Positions 13,901-24,771 of a stretch of 64,000 bases of DNA are shown piece after piece. Numbering within the stretch: position 1 is the first letter of the stretch; every line of letters starts with the position of its first letter. Both the position numbers and the translations under genes were made by a program. The notes below the pieces were generated by a model, which saw only the letters and a list, made by a program, of their open reading frames with translations, searched no databases and was not told where the DNA came from. This DNA is from Macrostomum hystrix (taxonomy: Eukaryota > Platyhelminthes > Macrostomidae): NCBI GenBank assembly GCA_950097015.1, contig CATNEN010000003.1:868001-932000 (forward strand). The letters run 5' to 3'.

Positions 13901-16900
13901 GTCATCCCCTTATAGCCGTCAGGCAGTGTGCCAAGCAGGACTGGCGAGACAGGGGGAGCAAATTTGAGTAGACTCACCGGTCAGTGACTCAGCTCATTCC
14001 TTCCTCAGCCTCTCAGTACTCTTCTATGCTTTTTTGTTTAGCTAAATTTGGTCCAACCCAGCTAGCGCGCTGAGTCAGAAAATTCACAATTCAGAGAACA
14101 CACTACACGACAATCTGGGCCTAATATTGGTTGGAAACACTAAAAAAGTAGCACTTATTTTTTATGTTTTTATGTTATATCTTTTCAACCTCCAGGTGTT
14201 TTTGACCGCCACACCCGCCGGTGTCTAACTGACTTTCGAATGGCCACGAAGCTTTAGAGCAGCGGTTGGCAAACTTAATAGCTAGCGGGTCAAAGAGAGA
14301 ACCTTAAAGACCAGAGCGGGCCGCATTGACTGTAAAATAGGAGATAGGGGAGAGATAAGAAACGGGAGAGATGAGACATGGGAGAGATGAGACATGGGAG
14401 AGAGATGAGACATGGGAGAGATGAGTACACGGGAGAGATAAGACACGGGAGAGATAAGACACTGGAGAGATGAGACACTGGAGAGATAAGACATGGAAGA
14501 GATGAGACACGGGAGAGATCAGACACGGGAGAGATTAGACACTGGAGAGATAAGACACTGGAGAGATAAGACAAAGGAGAGATAAGACACGGGAGATATA
14601 AGACACGGGAGAGATGACACAGGATACTATGGTGTTGGAAGGGGCAACGGGTCGGATTTGAGAGCTTCGAGAGCCGTGTCTGGCCCGCAGGCCGGAGTTT
14701 GCCGACCCTTGCTTTTCAGGTATCGTTGGATCGGGTCATTACCAACACGAAATGTGAAACTACAGCAAGGCGAAGGGAAAATATGAAGCAGGGAGGAATA
14801 GAGAGTAAACAGGGAAAAGTGATAAACGAGGCCAACAACGCTTTCCTCTCTCCATCTTCTAGAGGCGAATTCCATGCCCAAGTGGAAGGTAAGCATAGCA
14901 GCGAAAAGATGTACACCAGAATAGCAGAAGGCGGATGATAGCTAGTTGCTACCCGAGAATCTACGCTAGACTTGCCTAGCTTGAAGGCAATAAAATCTAA
15001 AAATAGAATGCAATATATCGATATACATTATGTTGCCCATCCTACATATTGCTACGAATATTTGAAATAAATTGGTAATGCTGGGTGGGGTCGGGTGTAT
15101 GAAAGAACAGGGTGAAATGCGCAATCAACTATCTTCCACATTTGGGAATTCATTTTCTGTAAAGCTTTTCATTGGATAAATATGGCAATGTGGCTGCTAC
15201 TAACAAGGGCAAACTATACGAGTTTAATACTACTCTTATTAAGCCTGCTGCAAAGCGACAGAAACGGACGAATTTGAAAGAGTGGTCATTAGTGACGAAT
15301 ATTTGAACTGGATTTCTTAGAATCGTGGAATATTTGAACTGGGTTTCTTAGAATCGTGGAATATTTGAACTGGATTTCTTAGAATCGTGGAATATTTGAA
15401 CTGGATTTCTTAGAATCGTGGAATATTTGAACTGGATGTCTTAGAATCGTGGAATATTTGAACTGGATTTCTTAGAATCGTGGAATATTTGAACTGGATG
15501 TCTTAGAATCGTGGAATATTTGAACTGGATGTCTTAGAATCGTGGAATATTTGAACTGGATGTCTTAGAATCGTGGAATATTTGAACTGGATGTCTTAGA
15601 ATCGTGGAATATTTGAACTGGATGTCTTAGAATCGTGGAATATTTGAACTGGATATCTTAGAATCGTGGAATATTTGAACTGGATTTCTTAGAATCGTGG
15701 AATATTTGAACTGGATGTCTTAGAATCGTGGAATATTTGAACTGGATTTCTTAGAATCGTGGAATATTTGAACTGGATGTCTTTGAATCGTGGAATATTT
15801 GAACTGGATTTCTTAGAATCGTGGAATATTTGAACTGGATGTCTTAGAATCGTGGAATATTTGAACTGGATTTCTTAGAATCGTGGAATATTTGAACTGG
15901 ATGTCTTTGAATCGTGGAATATTTGTACTGGATGTCTTTGAATCGTGGAATATTTGAACTGGGTGTCATTGAATCTTTGAATATTGAAACTAGATGTCCT
16001 GAAATCGTTGAATATTGGAACTATATGTCTTGGAGTCGTGGAATATTGGAACTATATGTCTTGGAGTCGTGGAATATTGGAACTATATGTCTTAGAATCG
16101 TGCAATATTGGATATAGATGTCTTAGAATCGTTGAATATTGGAACCAATTGCTAGGAATTGTGATATATTTAAACTTAAACGACTTGAACTAGTGTAATT
16201 TTACAAATAGAACAATAATTTTTGTAATAATGAAATTTCGCGACTAAGGTGGCTTCGACTTGTTGCATTTCGAAATTTAATTATTGAATGTAGTTCATTT
16301 AAAAAATAGAATTTACGTGGAAAAGCAAAGTTTTACACTTTGAATTTTATTGACACATTGTCGATAAAGTATTCCATATATGATATTACATAACCCTGTG
16401 CTAATTTGCATATTGCATAAATTTATAACTTAACAAACCTCGAAAGCAAACAGCAGCTCAGCTAGAATACAAATTGGTCTGATGGCAAATAAATAGATGC
16501 ATGCATAGCCTACTTGACATGCGCATGTCAGCATGCCACAGTCATAGTAAACAAACAATCCGATGTGGACCACTTACTGCCAATCTGTTTTCCAAGCTTC
16601 TTCTCGCCGTTCAGCCAGTACTGCAAGGCATTGTGTTGATGGATGGTTCAATGAATTGTAATTTGTATACGGTAGCTAAGTGTATAGAGACACCACTTAC
16701 AGGTACGACATGGGAGAAATGCACAAACTAGAAGATTACACAGGCAAATTTGATGGGAGAAAGATACATAGTAGAGGAGGGGAGAAAGAGACACAGTAGA
16801 GGAGGGGAGAAAGAGACAAAATAGAGGAGGGGAGAAAGAGACACAGTAGAGGAGGTGATAAAGAGGCACAGTAGAGGAGGTGATAAAGAGGCACAGTAGA

Positions 16901-19900
16901 GGAGGGGAGAAAGAGACACAGTAGAGGAGGGGAGAAAGAGACACAGTAGAGGAGGGGAGAAAGAGACACAGTAGAGGAGGTGATAAAGAGGCACAGTAGA
17001 GGAGGGGAGAAAGAGACACAGTAGAGGAGGGGAGAAAGAGGCACAGTAGAGGAGGTGATAAAGAGGCACAGTAGAGGAGGTGATAAAGAGGCACAGTAGA
17101 GGAGGGGAGAAAGAGACACAGTAGAGGAGGGGAGAAAGAGGCACAGTAGAGGAGGGGAGAAAGAGACACAGTAGAGGAGGGGAGAAAGAGGCACAGTAGA
17201 GGAGGGGAGAAAGAGACACAGTAGAGGAGGGGAGAAAGAGACACAGTAGAGGAGGTGATAAAGAGGCACAGTAGAGGAGGGGAGAAAGAGACACAGTAGA
17301 GGAGGGGAGAAAGAGGCACAGTAGAGGAGGTGATAAAGAGGCACAGTAGAGGAGGTGATAAAGAGGCACAGTAGAGGAGGGGAGAAAGAGACACAGTAGA
17401 GGAGGGGAGAAAGAGGCACAGTAGAGGAGGGGAGAAAGAGGCACAGTAGAGGGGAGAAAGAGGCACAGTAGAGGAGGGGAGAAAGAGGCACAGTAGAGGA
17501 GGGGAGAAAGAGACACAGTAGAGGAGGTGATAAAGAGGCACAGTAGAGGAGGGGAGAAAGAGACACAGTAGAGGAGGGGAGAAAGAGGCACAGTAGAGGA
17601 GGGGAGAAAGAGGCACAGTAGAGGGGAGAAAGAGGCACAGTAGAGGAGGGGAGAAAGAGGCACAGTAGAGGAGGGGAGAAAGAGACACAGTAGAGGAGGT
17701 GATAAAGAGGCACAGTAGAGGAGGGGAGAAAGAGACACAGTAGAGGGGAGAAAGAGGCACAGTAGAGGAGGTGATAAAGAGGCACAGTAGAGGAGGGGAG
17801 AAAGAGGCACAGTAGAGGAGGGGAGAAAGAGGCACAGTAGAGGAGGGGAGAAAGAGGCACAGTAGAGGAGGGGAGAAAGAGACAGTAGAGGATGAGAGAA
17901 ACAGACACAAGATTGAAGGACGGTGCAAATGGAGAACTCAAATACCAGCATCATCATATTGGCCAACACAGATAACAAAATAATGGCCCATCACATAGCA
18001 TTAAACTGACTATTGAAACACAGTTGACCTAACTGAAGCCTTTAATAAAAGCAGACCCAGCTAAGCTCAAACGCGCAGAATGGTTGCCATTTGAGTGAGT
18101 ATACACTGGGCAATAAATCACGCGAAATAAAAGCCAAAGCTCAGTGATACTACAGTGCAGACTTTAAATTAACCCGGTCTGAATTTAAATAATAATCGAA
18201 TGGAAAAACACACTCAATACAGATAGCTACTGGTTGAGAGCTACTACGAGAGTAACTGTAAACAAACAGTGAACCAAGTACAGTAGCAATCTCAGCCAGT
18301 GTGATTAGAATAGGTCAACCAAAGTAGGATTAAGCCAGCGAGTAACTCACAAATATATTGTTAGAGTCGCGATAGCACAGGCCAAAGTATTCTTTCTCGT
18401 GTAGGCCCAGCGTGATGCAGGTCTCGTCAAATAGCTCATGGGCTTTTGCGTTCGGCTGCAGTTGGTGAGGTTGTAGGCAGGCGAGCAATGAGTTTGTTTC
18501 GGATTTAGATAAGGAATTGTTTATATAAAGTGAAAAATGTAAGCCTCGACTGTATGAGTAAGCACTGCTTGCGATGTAAGAGTTATAGAAATCGTAACCA
18601 AGGCCAAGATTAGGAAATCCCAATGAAGGGGCCAAGATAGGAAAATCCCTTCGTTCGAACAAATCGATTAGGAAACCCCCTTAAAGACCTAGATAGGGAA
18701 ATATTTTTGAACGCCTCGATAGGGAAATCCTATTTAACTACTAGATGGGAAATCCTACGGAATGCCTAGATTGGGAAATCCATTTGAAACCTAGATAGTA
18801 AAATCCCTTTTAAGACCTAAATTAGCAACTCCCATTGAATATCTAGATAGGGAAATCCCTTTGAAGACCTAGATAGGGAAATCCCCTTGAATGCCTTGAT
18901 AGGGAAATCCCTTTGAAGACCTAGATAGGGAAATCCCCTTGAATGCCTTGATAGGGAAATCCCATTGAATGCCTTGATAGGGAAATCCCATTCAAGGCCT
19001 AGATAGTGAAATCCCTTTGAATGCCTTGATGGGGAAATCCCATTCAAGGCCTAGATAGGGAAATCCCCTTGAATGCCTTGATAGGGAAATCCCTTTGAAT
19101 GCCTTGATAGGGATATCCCATTCAAGGCCTAGATAGGGAAATCTTATCGAATTAATAGATGGGAAATACTACGGAATGCCTAGATTGGGAAGTCCCTTTG
19201 AATGTCTACATTGGGAAATCCCTTTGAATGCTTATCTAGATTAGGAAATCCTATTTAAGAACTAGATTAGAAAATTTACGCTTTTAAGCATTCTATATTA
19301 AATCAATAAAAGCTAATCATTCTAAGCTTTTATATACATAACTTACTGTAATTTAGTTAGGAAATGCCGTTCAGATATACATTGCTAGACAGACATAGGC
19401 TTACTATATATAATTTTCAGTAAATTGAGAGCATAAAAAGTACATAAAGTGTCATTGCCACAAGCGACATTTTTGTCTAGTCCAATTCACACACGCAGGA
19501 TAAACTGTGACAAAGTGTATTTAAGTAGGACGAAAAATATATAATTATATGGATCTGAGAACAGTCTCAACTATCTAACCTAACCATCGCGGGTAAGCAT
19601 TAGTAGAGTGGTTTTTGGCCCAGATAATAAAATTCAATTTTATTTAGAGCAGTCAAATTATATGCGAGGAAAGAGATTTCTCGCCCCAGATATCTCAGAG
19701 GCTAACTGTACAATTGGAAATTCTCTTATTTATCTTAGACTTCTTCCATATCCGGGCCAATTTCGTTTGAATATCAAAGAGGAGCTCTTTAATCATTCCC
19801 AGTCGGCAGAGAAGGGGGATAAAAAAATTGATGAAATCTTTAGTTTACAGATAAGCAAAAATGGAACGAAGTGAGAATATAAACAGTCTCAAAGCTGAAG

Positions 19901-20360
19901 CTAGTTGTAGAGCTAATTAGATGACGAGGCAGTTCTGCAATTCAAACAAAAACATAGTTACTCCCGCCGTTTACCCCAAAGGAGTGACACTCACATCAAC
20001 ATCGAAGGAGTGCACCGAACCATCCAGCATGACCACCTGGCAGGGTTTTAGTTTGCCAGCAGGTGTCTGCTGTCTAGCAGGCAGGGTCGAGGCTGGTGTA
20101 CCACCGGCAGCTGAGCCGTGTCTAGCTGATGTGCCCATATGGGGTGAAGCGGTGGCCTGTTGCAGTGACATGCCCTTGTCACGCAGCGTGTAATAGTCCT
20201 TCTTGGACATTGTATTGGCTTCGCTGTAGTCCATTGGCAGAGTGGCGCTCTGCTGCTGCTGCTGCAGCAGCTGGAATTGTCGGCTGTTATCTAGGCTAGC
20301 CAGGTTCATGCTGCCCTGTGTGGTCTCGCCATCAGACATGGCACCGTGGTCAGTTTCATC
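4983..20360 (-). CDS. cora: Protein 4.1/coracle-like FERM-FA protein with two SPRY domains (14 exons, ~1,166 aa)
   Basis: Membrane-cytoskeleton adaptor of the cell cortex and septate-type junctions, by family. CDS exons in transcript order: 20339-19995, 18455-18351, 16620-16578, 12964-12307, 11968-11805, 11725-11436, 10937-10350, 8824-8312, 7757-7695, 7587-7456, 7354-7208, 6158-5940, 5855-5760, 5120-4983; all junctions are GT-AG and keep frame. The FERM domain (about residues 98-384) begins CQVVMLDG and contains LHEKEYFGL, KYYPPDPENL, AKKLAMYGLD and VEHHGFFR. The FA domain follows (FKNKWNYTGPTRDQ). Two DDX1/hnRNPU-type SPRY domains lie at about 505-690 and 710-890. The tail has YTDEHGNKVTKRVV and ends ESDI, a class I PDZ-ligand pattern. 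I see no spectrin-actin-binding region and no 4.1 C-terminal domain. ATG at 20339 is the first Met in an exon whose acceptor is at 20361, so an upstream coding exon is possible. Identity as 4.1/coracle is secure; SPRY inclusion is inferred from splice continuity. Confidence 0.88.
5390..5615 (-). mobile_element. SINE family B (with fragment at 5165-5300)
   Basis: GTCGGGAATCGAACCCC (box B complement) near 5555 and the family body back to about 5390. A second partial body lies at 5165-5300. Both are in the last intron of cora. Confidence 0.72.
6536..7090. repeat. Minisatellite in cora intron, 16-17-bp unit
   Basis: Unit GGAGAGATAAGACACT, grading into GGGGAGAGATGAGATA toward 7090. Same motif family as 14335-14626 and the inverse of 1352-2395. 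Confidence 0.93.
7917..8237 (-). mobile_element. SINE family A (tRNA-derived), full-length
   Basis: The minus-strand head GTGGCAGAGTGGTCTAACGC has box A and a box B-like GCTCGATTCC, as in a Leu/Ser-type tRNA. The body ends with AGGAGTCAGCGAAATGGGCA and a TTATTATTA tail. It lies in the cora intron between exons 8 and 9. Confidence 0.85.
8866..10285. repeat. Minisatellite filling the cora intron between the SPRY exons, ~34-bp unit
   Basis: Unit AAGAATTCAGGGAACTGAGC plus TCTCACAACAATTG, about 41 copies, with a distinct ~33-bp variant (AACTATCAGAGACAATAAAA) over 10030-10270. It occupies nearly the entire 1.5-kb intron. Confidence 0.95.
11045..11342 (-). mobile_element. SINE family B, near full-length
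   Basis: The minus-strand head GGTTATTGTAGTGTGGTTAG with box B GGGTTCGATTCTC and the complete body to GATTACACCTGCCCCAATCG. Located in the cora intron between exons 6 and 7. Confidence 0.82.
12010..12262. repeat. Minisatellite in cora intron, ~36-bp unit
   Basis: Degenerate unit around GGGTAGGATGGGAGATTACC and CAACACTTTCCCGA, about 6-7 copies. Confidence 0.88.
13090..13390 (+). mobile_element. SINE family A, head internally deleted
   Basis: GGTCTAACACGTTTGCCTC head followed directly by the body, with AGGAGACAGCGAAATGGGCA and an ATTATTATTATTGTTATTA tail. Confidence 0.8.
14335..14626. repeat. Minisatellite in cora intron, GAGAGATGAGACAC family
   Basis: Unit GGGAGAGATGAGACAC/GGAGAGATAAGACACT, about 17 copies. 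Flanked by unrelated sequence on both sides. Confidence 0.92.
15295..16170. repeat. Minisatellite in cora intron, 31-bp unit
   Basis: Unit CTTAGAATCGTGGAATATTT plus GAACTGGATTT, about 28 copies, diverging at the 3' end. Confidence 0.95.
16750..17895. repeat. Minisatellite in cora intron, 26-bp unit
   Basis: Unit GAGGAGGGGAGAAAGAGACA plus CAGTAG, about 43 copies with GGTGATAAAGAGG variants. It is stop-free in all three minus frames, producing ~400-codon frames that are not genes. Confidence 0.95.
18610..19265. repeat. Minisatellite in cora intron, ~26-bp unit
   Basis: Unit CTTGATAGGGAAATCCCTTT plus GAATGC, about 24 copies, degenerate at both edges. Confidence 0.92.
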
Positions 20361-20955
20361 CTGTGTGTGATTCGTGAATTGAAACAAATCAATACATTTG
20401 TAACAGAAAGTACAGGAATTAAGAATAAACTTGGAACGACACAAATGAATTGTCAGCTCTTGTAACTTATCATAAACTCTCGCAGTACTATGTCACTTGA
20501 TTCACTCATATACTCATATGCAAAACTCACAGAACTACAATATTATATCTAGTTTAGGACTTGAAACATGCCCAAAATATGCATTATTCCAATGAAAACT
20601 CCGAGGCTTGAGTCCCCAAAATAAAAGGAAATTGACAGGTTTTGTAAATGTTAATGCAGTCTTTATTGTAAATGTGAAATTGTAACTATCTTTAGCTCCA
20701 TACAGGACTGAAGAGTATATCACCTACAATGTGCTTCAGACATTTAACTGATTATAAAATGAATATGAATCTATTGCAAAGCTGAGACAACTTACAGAAT
20801 CAATCTAGACATATAACAATTACAGTTACAAAAATGGTAGCTTGCATTATTTTGCAAATGTGCACAAGAGTCAAGCTTAACAGGCTTATTCTATGTTAGG
20901 CAATAGTTATGCTTTGATTGCCCTGATGTGTGCCAGTTTGAACCAGTGTACACTA

Positions 20956-21596
20956 GGGTAATGTATCATCAACTGAACAGTGTATCTTCAAAACCGAACA
21001 AGAATTTTGACTCCTTCCTTGGTCTCGTGCAAGACAGAAACAAGCTATTGTGTTTCACAGAACAACAAATTTGAAAGTTGAAGAAATTATCTACAAGCTG
21101 AGGCATGATGTGCAATGAAGCATTAAGAGGAAAGAAAGATATTGATGTTTCAGTAGAAATTTTTATTGCAAAAGCATACTTTTTAACAGCATTTTTTCGG
21201 TATGTACTTTAGACGAAGATTGTATGTGGTTGCTTGCCAATTAAATGACCATAAATGTAGTTATTTATAGAACATGAAAAATACTTTCAAATGACATAAT
21301 TCATGATAGTTCACTCCTTAAAATAAGATTAAACCACTCACTCAAATTATAAACCAAACATCAAATTCTCTGTTTGGTTTGAAGATACATGAAAATCATT
21401 GTTCGGTTTTAGATAAAAAGCAGGAATAACTTTTTTCTATTTGACAAAATAGCAAAAGCAGATACTTTTTAGAAAGATGTAACTGTTTTCTATAACTTGG
21501 CTTTTGATTTATCATCATATCTTAAATAGAAAATCTGTAGCTTAAGTTCGAAGTTAAAAAAATACACATTCTTGTTTGGTAGATGATACATTACCC
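20956..21596. mobile_element. MITE family M1, copy 1 (641 bp, TA target site)
   Basis: Inverted ends GGGTAATGTATCATC...GATGATACATTACCC flanked by TA. Inner inverted motifs (ACCGAACAAGAAT versus ATTGTTCGGTTTTA) occur at both sides. A second copy is at 58304-59414. TA duplication suggests Tc1/mariner-type mobilisation. Confidence 0.85.
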
Positions 21597-22280
21597 TAGT
21601 GTGATAGGCTATATTTGTGCATCAATGTGTGTTACAAGGTCAGTGTGTGCCAGAAATTTCCAACCAAACTGCATTTGATATTTATGAATCCAGACTACAG
21701 TTTTAATCAAGCCACAATCCATGGATCTAGGTAAACTTGTCAGCAGCTCTACTGAGTTGACAAGTTTATTGTTTTCAAACCATAGTCTGGTAGGTAGCCT
21801 ATATGCCAAACTAGTTTGGCATACATTGTATATTTGGGTCTTCAATGGCTGTTGTAAATCAAGTTGGGACACAAACCAGTTTTAACCTAGCATATACACT
21901 GTATAAACATACAGTACGGCCATCTACTTGGCAAATGCAAGTGCCAAGTCCTGATGGAACCTAATTGACTTTTCAAAAAAATAAATGTCTTGCTTTAAAA
22001 AAATTATTTGCATATAGACATTTTTATGATGGTGTTAATGAGGTAAAAAGGCTAAATAAAAAATATAACATCAAAATAAATTTAGTATTAAACTTATTAC
22101 ACATGTTATTTACAAAAAGTTTTTGTCTTTTAACTTTTCTTTTGTTTTTTTAATTGGTGTATTGGCTCACAAAAATGCAAAAATTTTGCAAGTTGGTATA
22201 TAAGGATTAGTTCTTGGCATTTTTGGATACAAGGTTGTGAATTAATAATGCACACTCTATGCCATGATCCTAAGTATGGT

Positions 22281-22886
22281 CCATAGTCCGGATCATGTCG
22301 TTTACGCCGGAGATCTCCGGCGTAAATCTGATTTGGGATCGGAGGCTGGCGTAAGTGCTTGGCGTAAGTATAGGCCAAAATGTGCCTTGGCGTAAGTGCT
22401 TGGCGTAAGCATAGGCCAAAATGTGCCTTGGCGTAAGTGCTTGGCGTAAGTACATGGCATAAATCAAGTGGCGTAAATGTTAGCACAAATGAGATCATTC
22501 ACGATCAAATGTATCACTATAGAACAAAACACATTTGCGTTAATTATGATGTTTGCGTTAATTAGGAGCAGCATTAAAACAAAGTTCATTAAAATATTGC
22601 AGTTCGTATAAATTAGATAGCAGAATATCTATTGTAGGATAGCAAAAGTTTTTTTAGCTTTAAGATGCTAACTTTGATACTTGATTCAAAATTTGCAACT
22701 TGTGAGATTTTTAAACAGTTGCAACTTCTGAATTTAATTAATCACCGATTAACATGATTTGTGAACGAGCTTTTTTTTGGGTGGCGTAAGTCAGAGGGAC
22801 CTTTTTTGGTTGGCGTAAGTCTGGCGTAAGTGCCAAAAATGTTGGATTTTTCCTCCGGCGTAAGTCCAGCATGATCCGGACTATGG
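22281..22886. mobile_element. hAT-like MITE (606 bp)
   Basis: 17-bp perfect terminal inverted repeats (CCATAGTCCGGATCATG) and an 8-bp target duplication AGTATGGT (22273-22280, 22887-22894). About a dozen copies of GGCGTAAG/A cluster near both ends in the manner of subterminal transposase-binding motifs of hAT elements. No ORF of note. Confidence 0.88.
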
Positions 22887-22899
22887 AGTATGGTAAACA

Positions 22900-24767
22900 T
22901 GTAATAAATAGGTAATATAATATAGCATATAGTGACAAATAATTTTATAAGCCCAAATAATCTAACTACAAAAACTAGTTTAAGATAGTATCTGAAAATT
23001 TATGTTGTGTCATAATTTTTAAATAGTGAAAGCTTACATAAATTCATATATGCGCAACACCCGGCCGACCCGGCCGAACTGGCTGGGTGAAACGAGGGCC
23101 AAGCAAGGTAAGTTGCAAACACCAATCAACCAAGCGCAGAAAAATCAAAGGGGGACCAAGGGACAAAAAAGGAAGGCGTGAAGAAGAGGAAAAGGGGGAG
23201 AGTATAATAGAACAAATGAGAGCAAACTAAGTCGTAATGTAAATAGAGCAATGAAACGAACTAAGTCGCAACTGAGAGCAAACTAAGTCGTAAATAGAGC
23301 AAAAACTAAGTCGCACGGCCAGCTAAGATTTGGGAGGTTGCGCATGTATGATCATGAAGATACTAAAAGAAGCTGTAGTGTCAAATGGTAGCTACTAATT
23401 ATTAAATACAAAATTAAATACTGGCCAACAACTATAGTCATAGCGTGTCATATTTAACAACCAATACAAACATTTATGATGTGCTCATGCAGCAAATTAC
23501 AAACTTACCATTCCTAATTAAGCTATTGCTTAAACCTAATGATTGAGATCAAATAAAAGTTGCCAAGTAGACAGTCACAACAATAAATAAAGGCAATAAA
23601 CCTTGATCTATTTGCTTAAATATTTGTTGCGCGCAGGAGACTATTGTATAAATATCAAAGATATAAACCAAACAGTCCTAACTAAATAACTAGAATGCCT
23701 AGCCTTCAAAGCGAGCGCATTAACTTAGTGGTACAATGCTGCACGAGATGGATCTGTAATAGATTTCCTTCTATAATATTTTGTTGGTGACTAATTCAGG
23801 GTTTTTATAGGATTTCAAATAACATTCAATAAATTTTTATGTATTACTAATAATAAGTTTTTTAAATATATTTCCAAGGCAACATCTAAATTACGTCTTT
23901 ATTCATTTATATACCGTTAGTTATTTGTTTTTATGCTTAAAACGAAAAAACATTTAAGATATTCTAAGCCGTTACAATAAATGCCTCATAATTATACAAG
24001 GAAGTGGCTTTTCGTACGGCAGTCCGGAAATATAAAATCCAATAATTCACCATGAAGAAGCTTGCCGCGGGTTAGCGAACACGTATAATTTTATCATCTA
24101 AGCGTGCAGAAAATTATCAAACAGTTTTTATTCATAAGAAAAAATCTACAAGCATCGCAGTTTACATTTTAGATTTGTTATAACTCGTTTCATCATTTCT
24201 TGGACATGCACTACAAGATAGGAGATTCTGCCGTAGGAATAGCCACTACTATTATACAAACTACCTAAGATTTAGGTAAATTCAGAAAAAAACAATTCTA
24301 AAGCTCTTTTATCACAATCAAAATTTTTATAATGGCTAAATTAATGCATTAAAGTTTAGTTAGAGATACTTTTTAGACCTATGTGCGCAGACTTTGCAGG
24401 TCTATGATCGATCGATGTTCACCTTTTTTAAATTCAATGTGACGAAAAAAGATATGTTCGCGTGCGCAGTTTAGATGTGTAAAGCAGGATAGCGAAGTCA
24501 GCCAGTAGAAATGTTGCCAGCCTATGTTTTGCCAGTGGGATATTTGCGAGCCGAAGTTTGTCATGCGATGATTTCCAGCGGATTTTTGCGAGCTAATGTT
24601 TGCGCCAGCCGACGTTTTCCAGCCGACGTGTGCCAGCGGGAAATTTGCTAGCAAAGCTCACTGTCTTACTGCACACTATACATCAAAATTGTAAATTTAG
24701 TTGAGGTATTCATCTACTTTCTGTATGAAGATAACTATAGGGAGATGTTCGGAGAATAATAATTACG
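22900..24767. other. Gene-free spacer
   Basis: AT-rich. Only a short local repetition of AACTAAGTCG (23220-23320) and the degenerate repeat at 24490 were seen. Confidence 0.6.
24490..24660. repeat. Degenerate short tandem repeat
   Basis: Roughly 13-17-bp units around TTTGCCAGCCGAYG/TTTGCGAGC, poorly conserved. Confidence 0.5.
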
Positions 24768-24771
24768 AGCT

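Noticed and set aside
16648-17978. Three overlapping minus-strand frames of 400-426 codons with repeated LLCLFLPSSTV units
   Set aside because: They are one 26-bp minisatellite lacking stops in every frame, inside a cora intron; no splice or start context.
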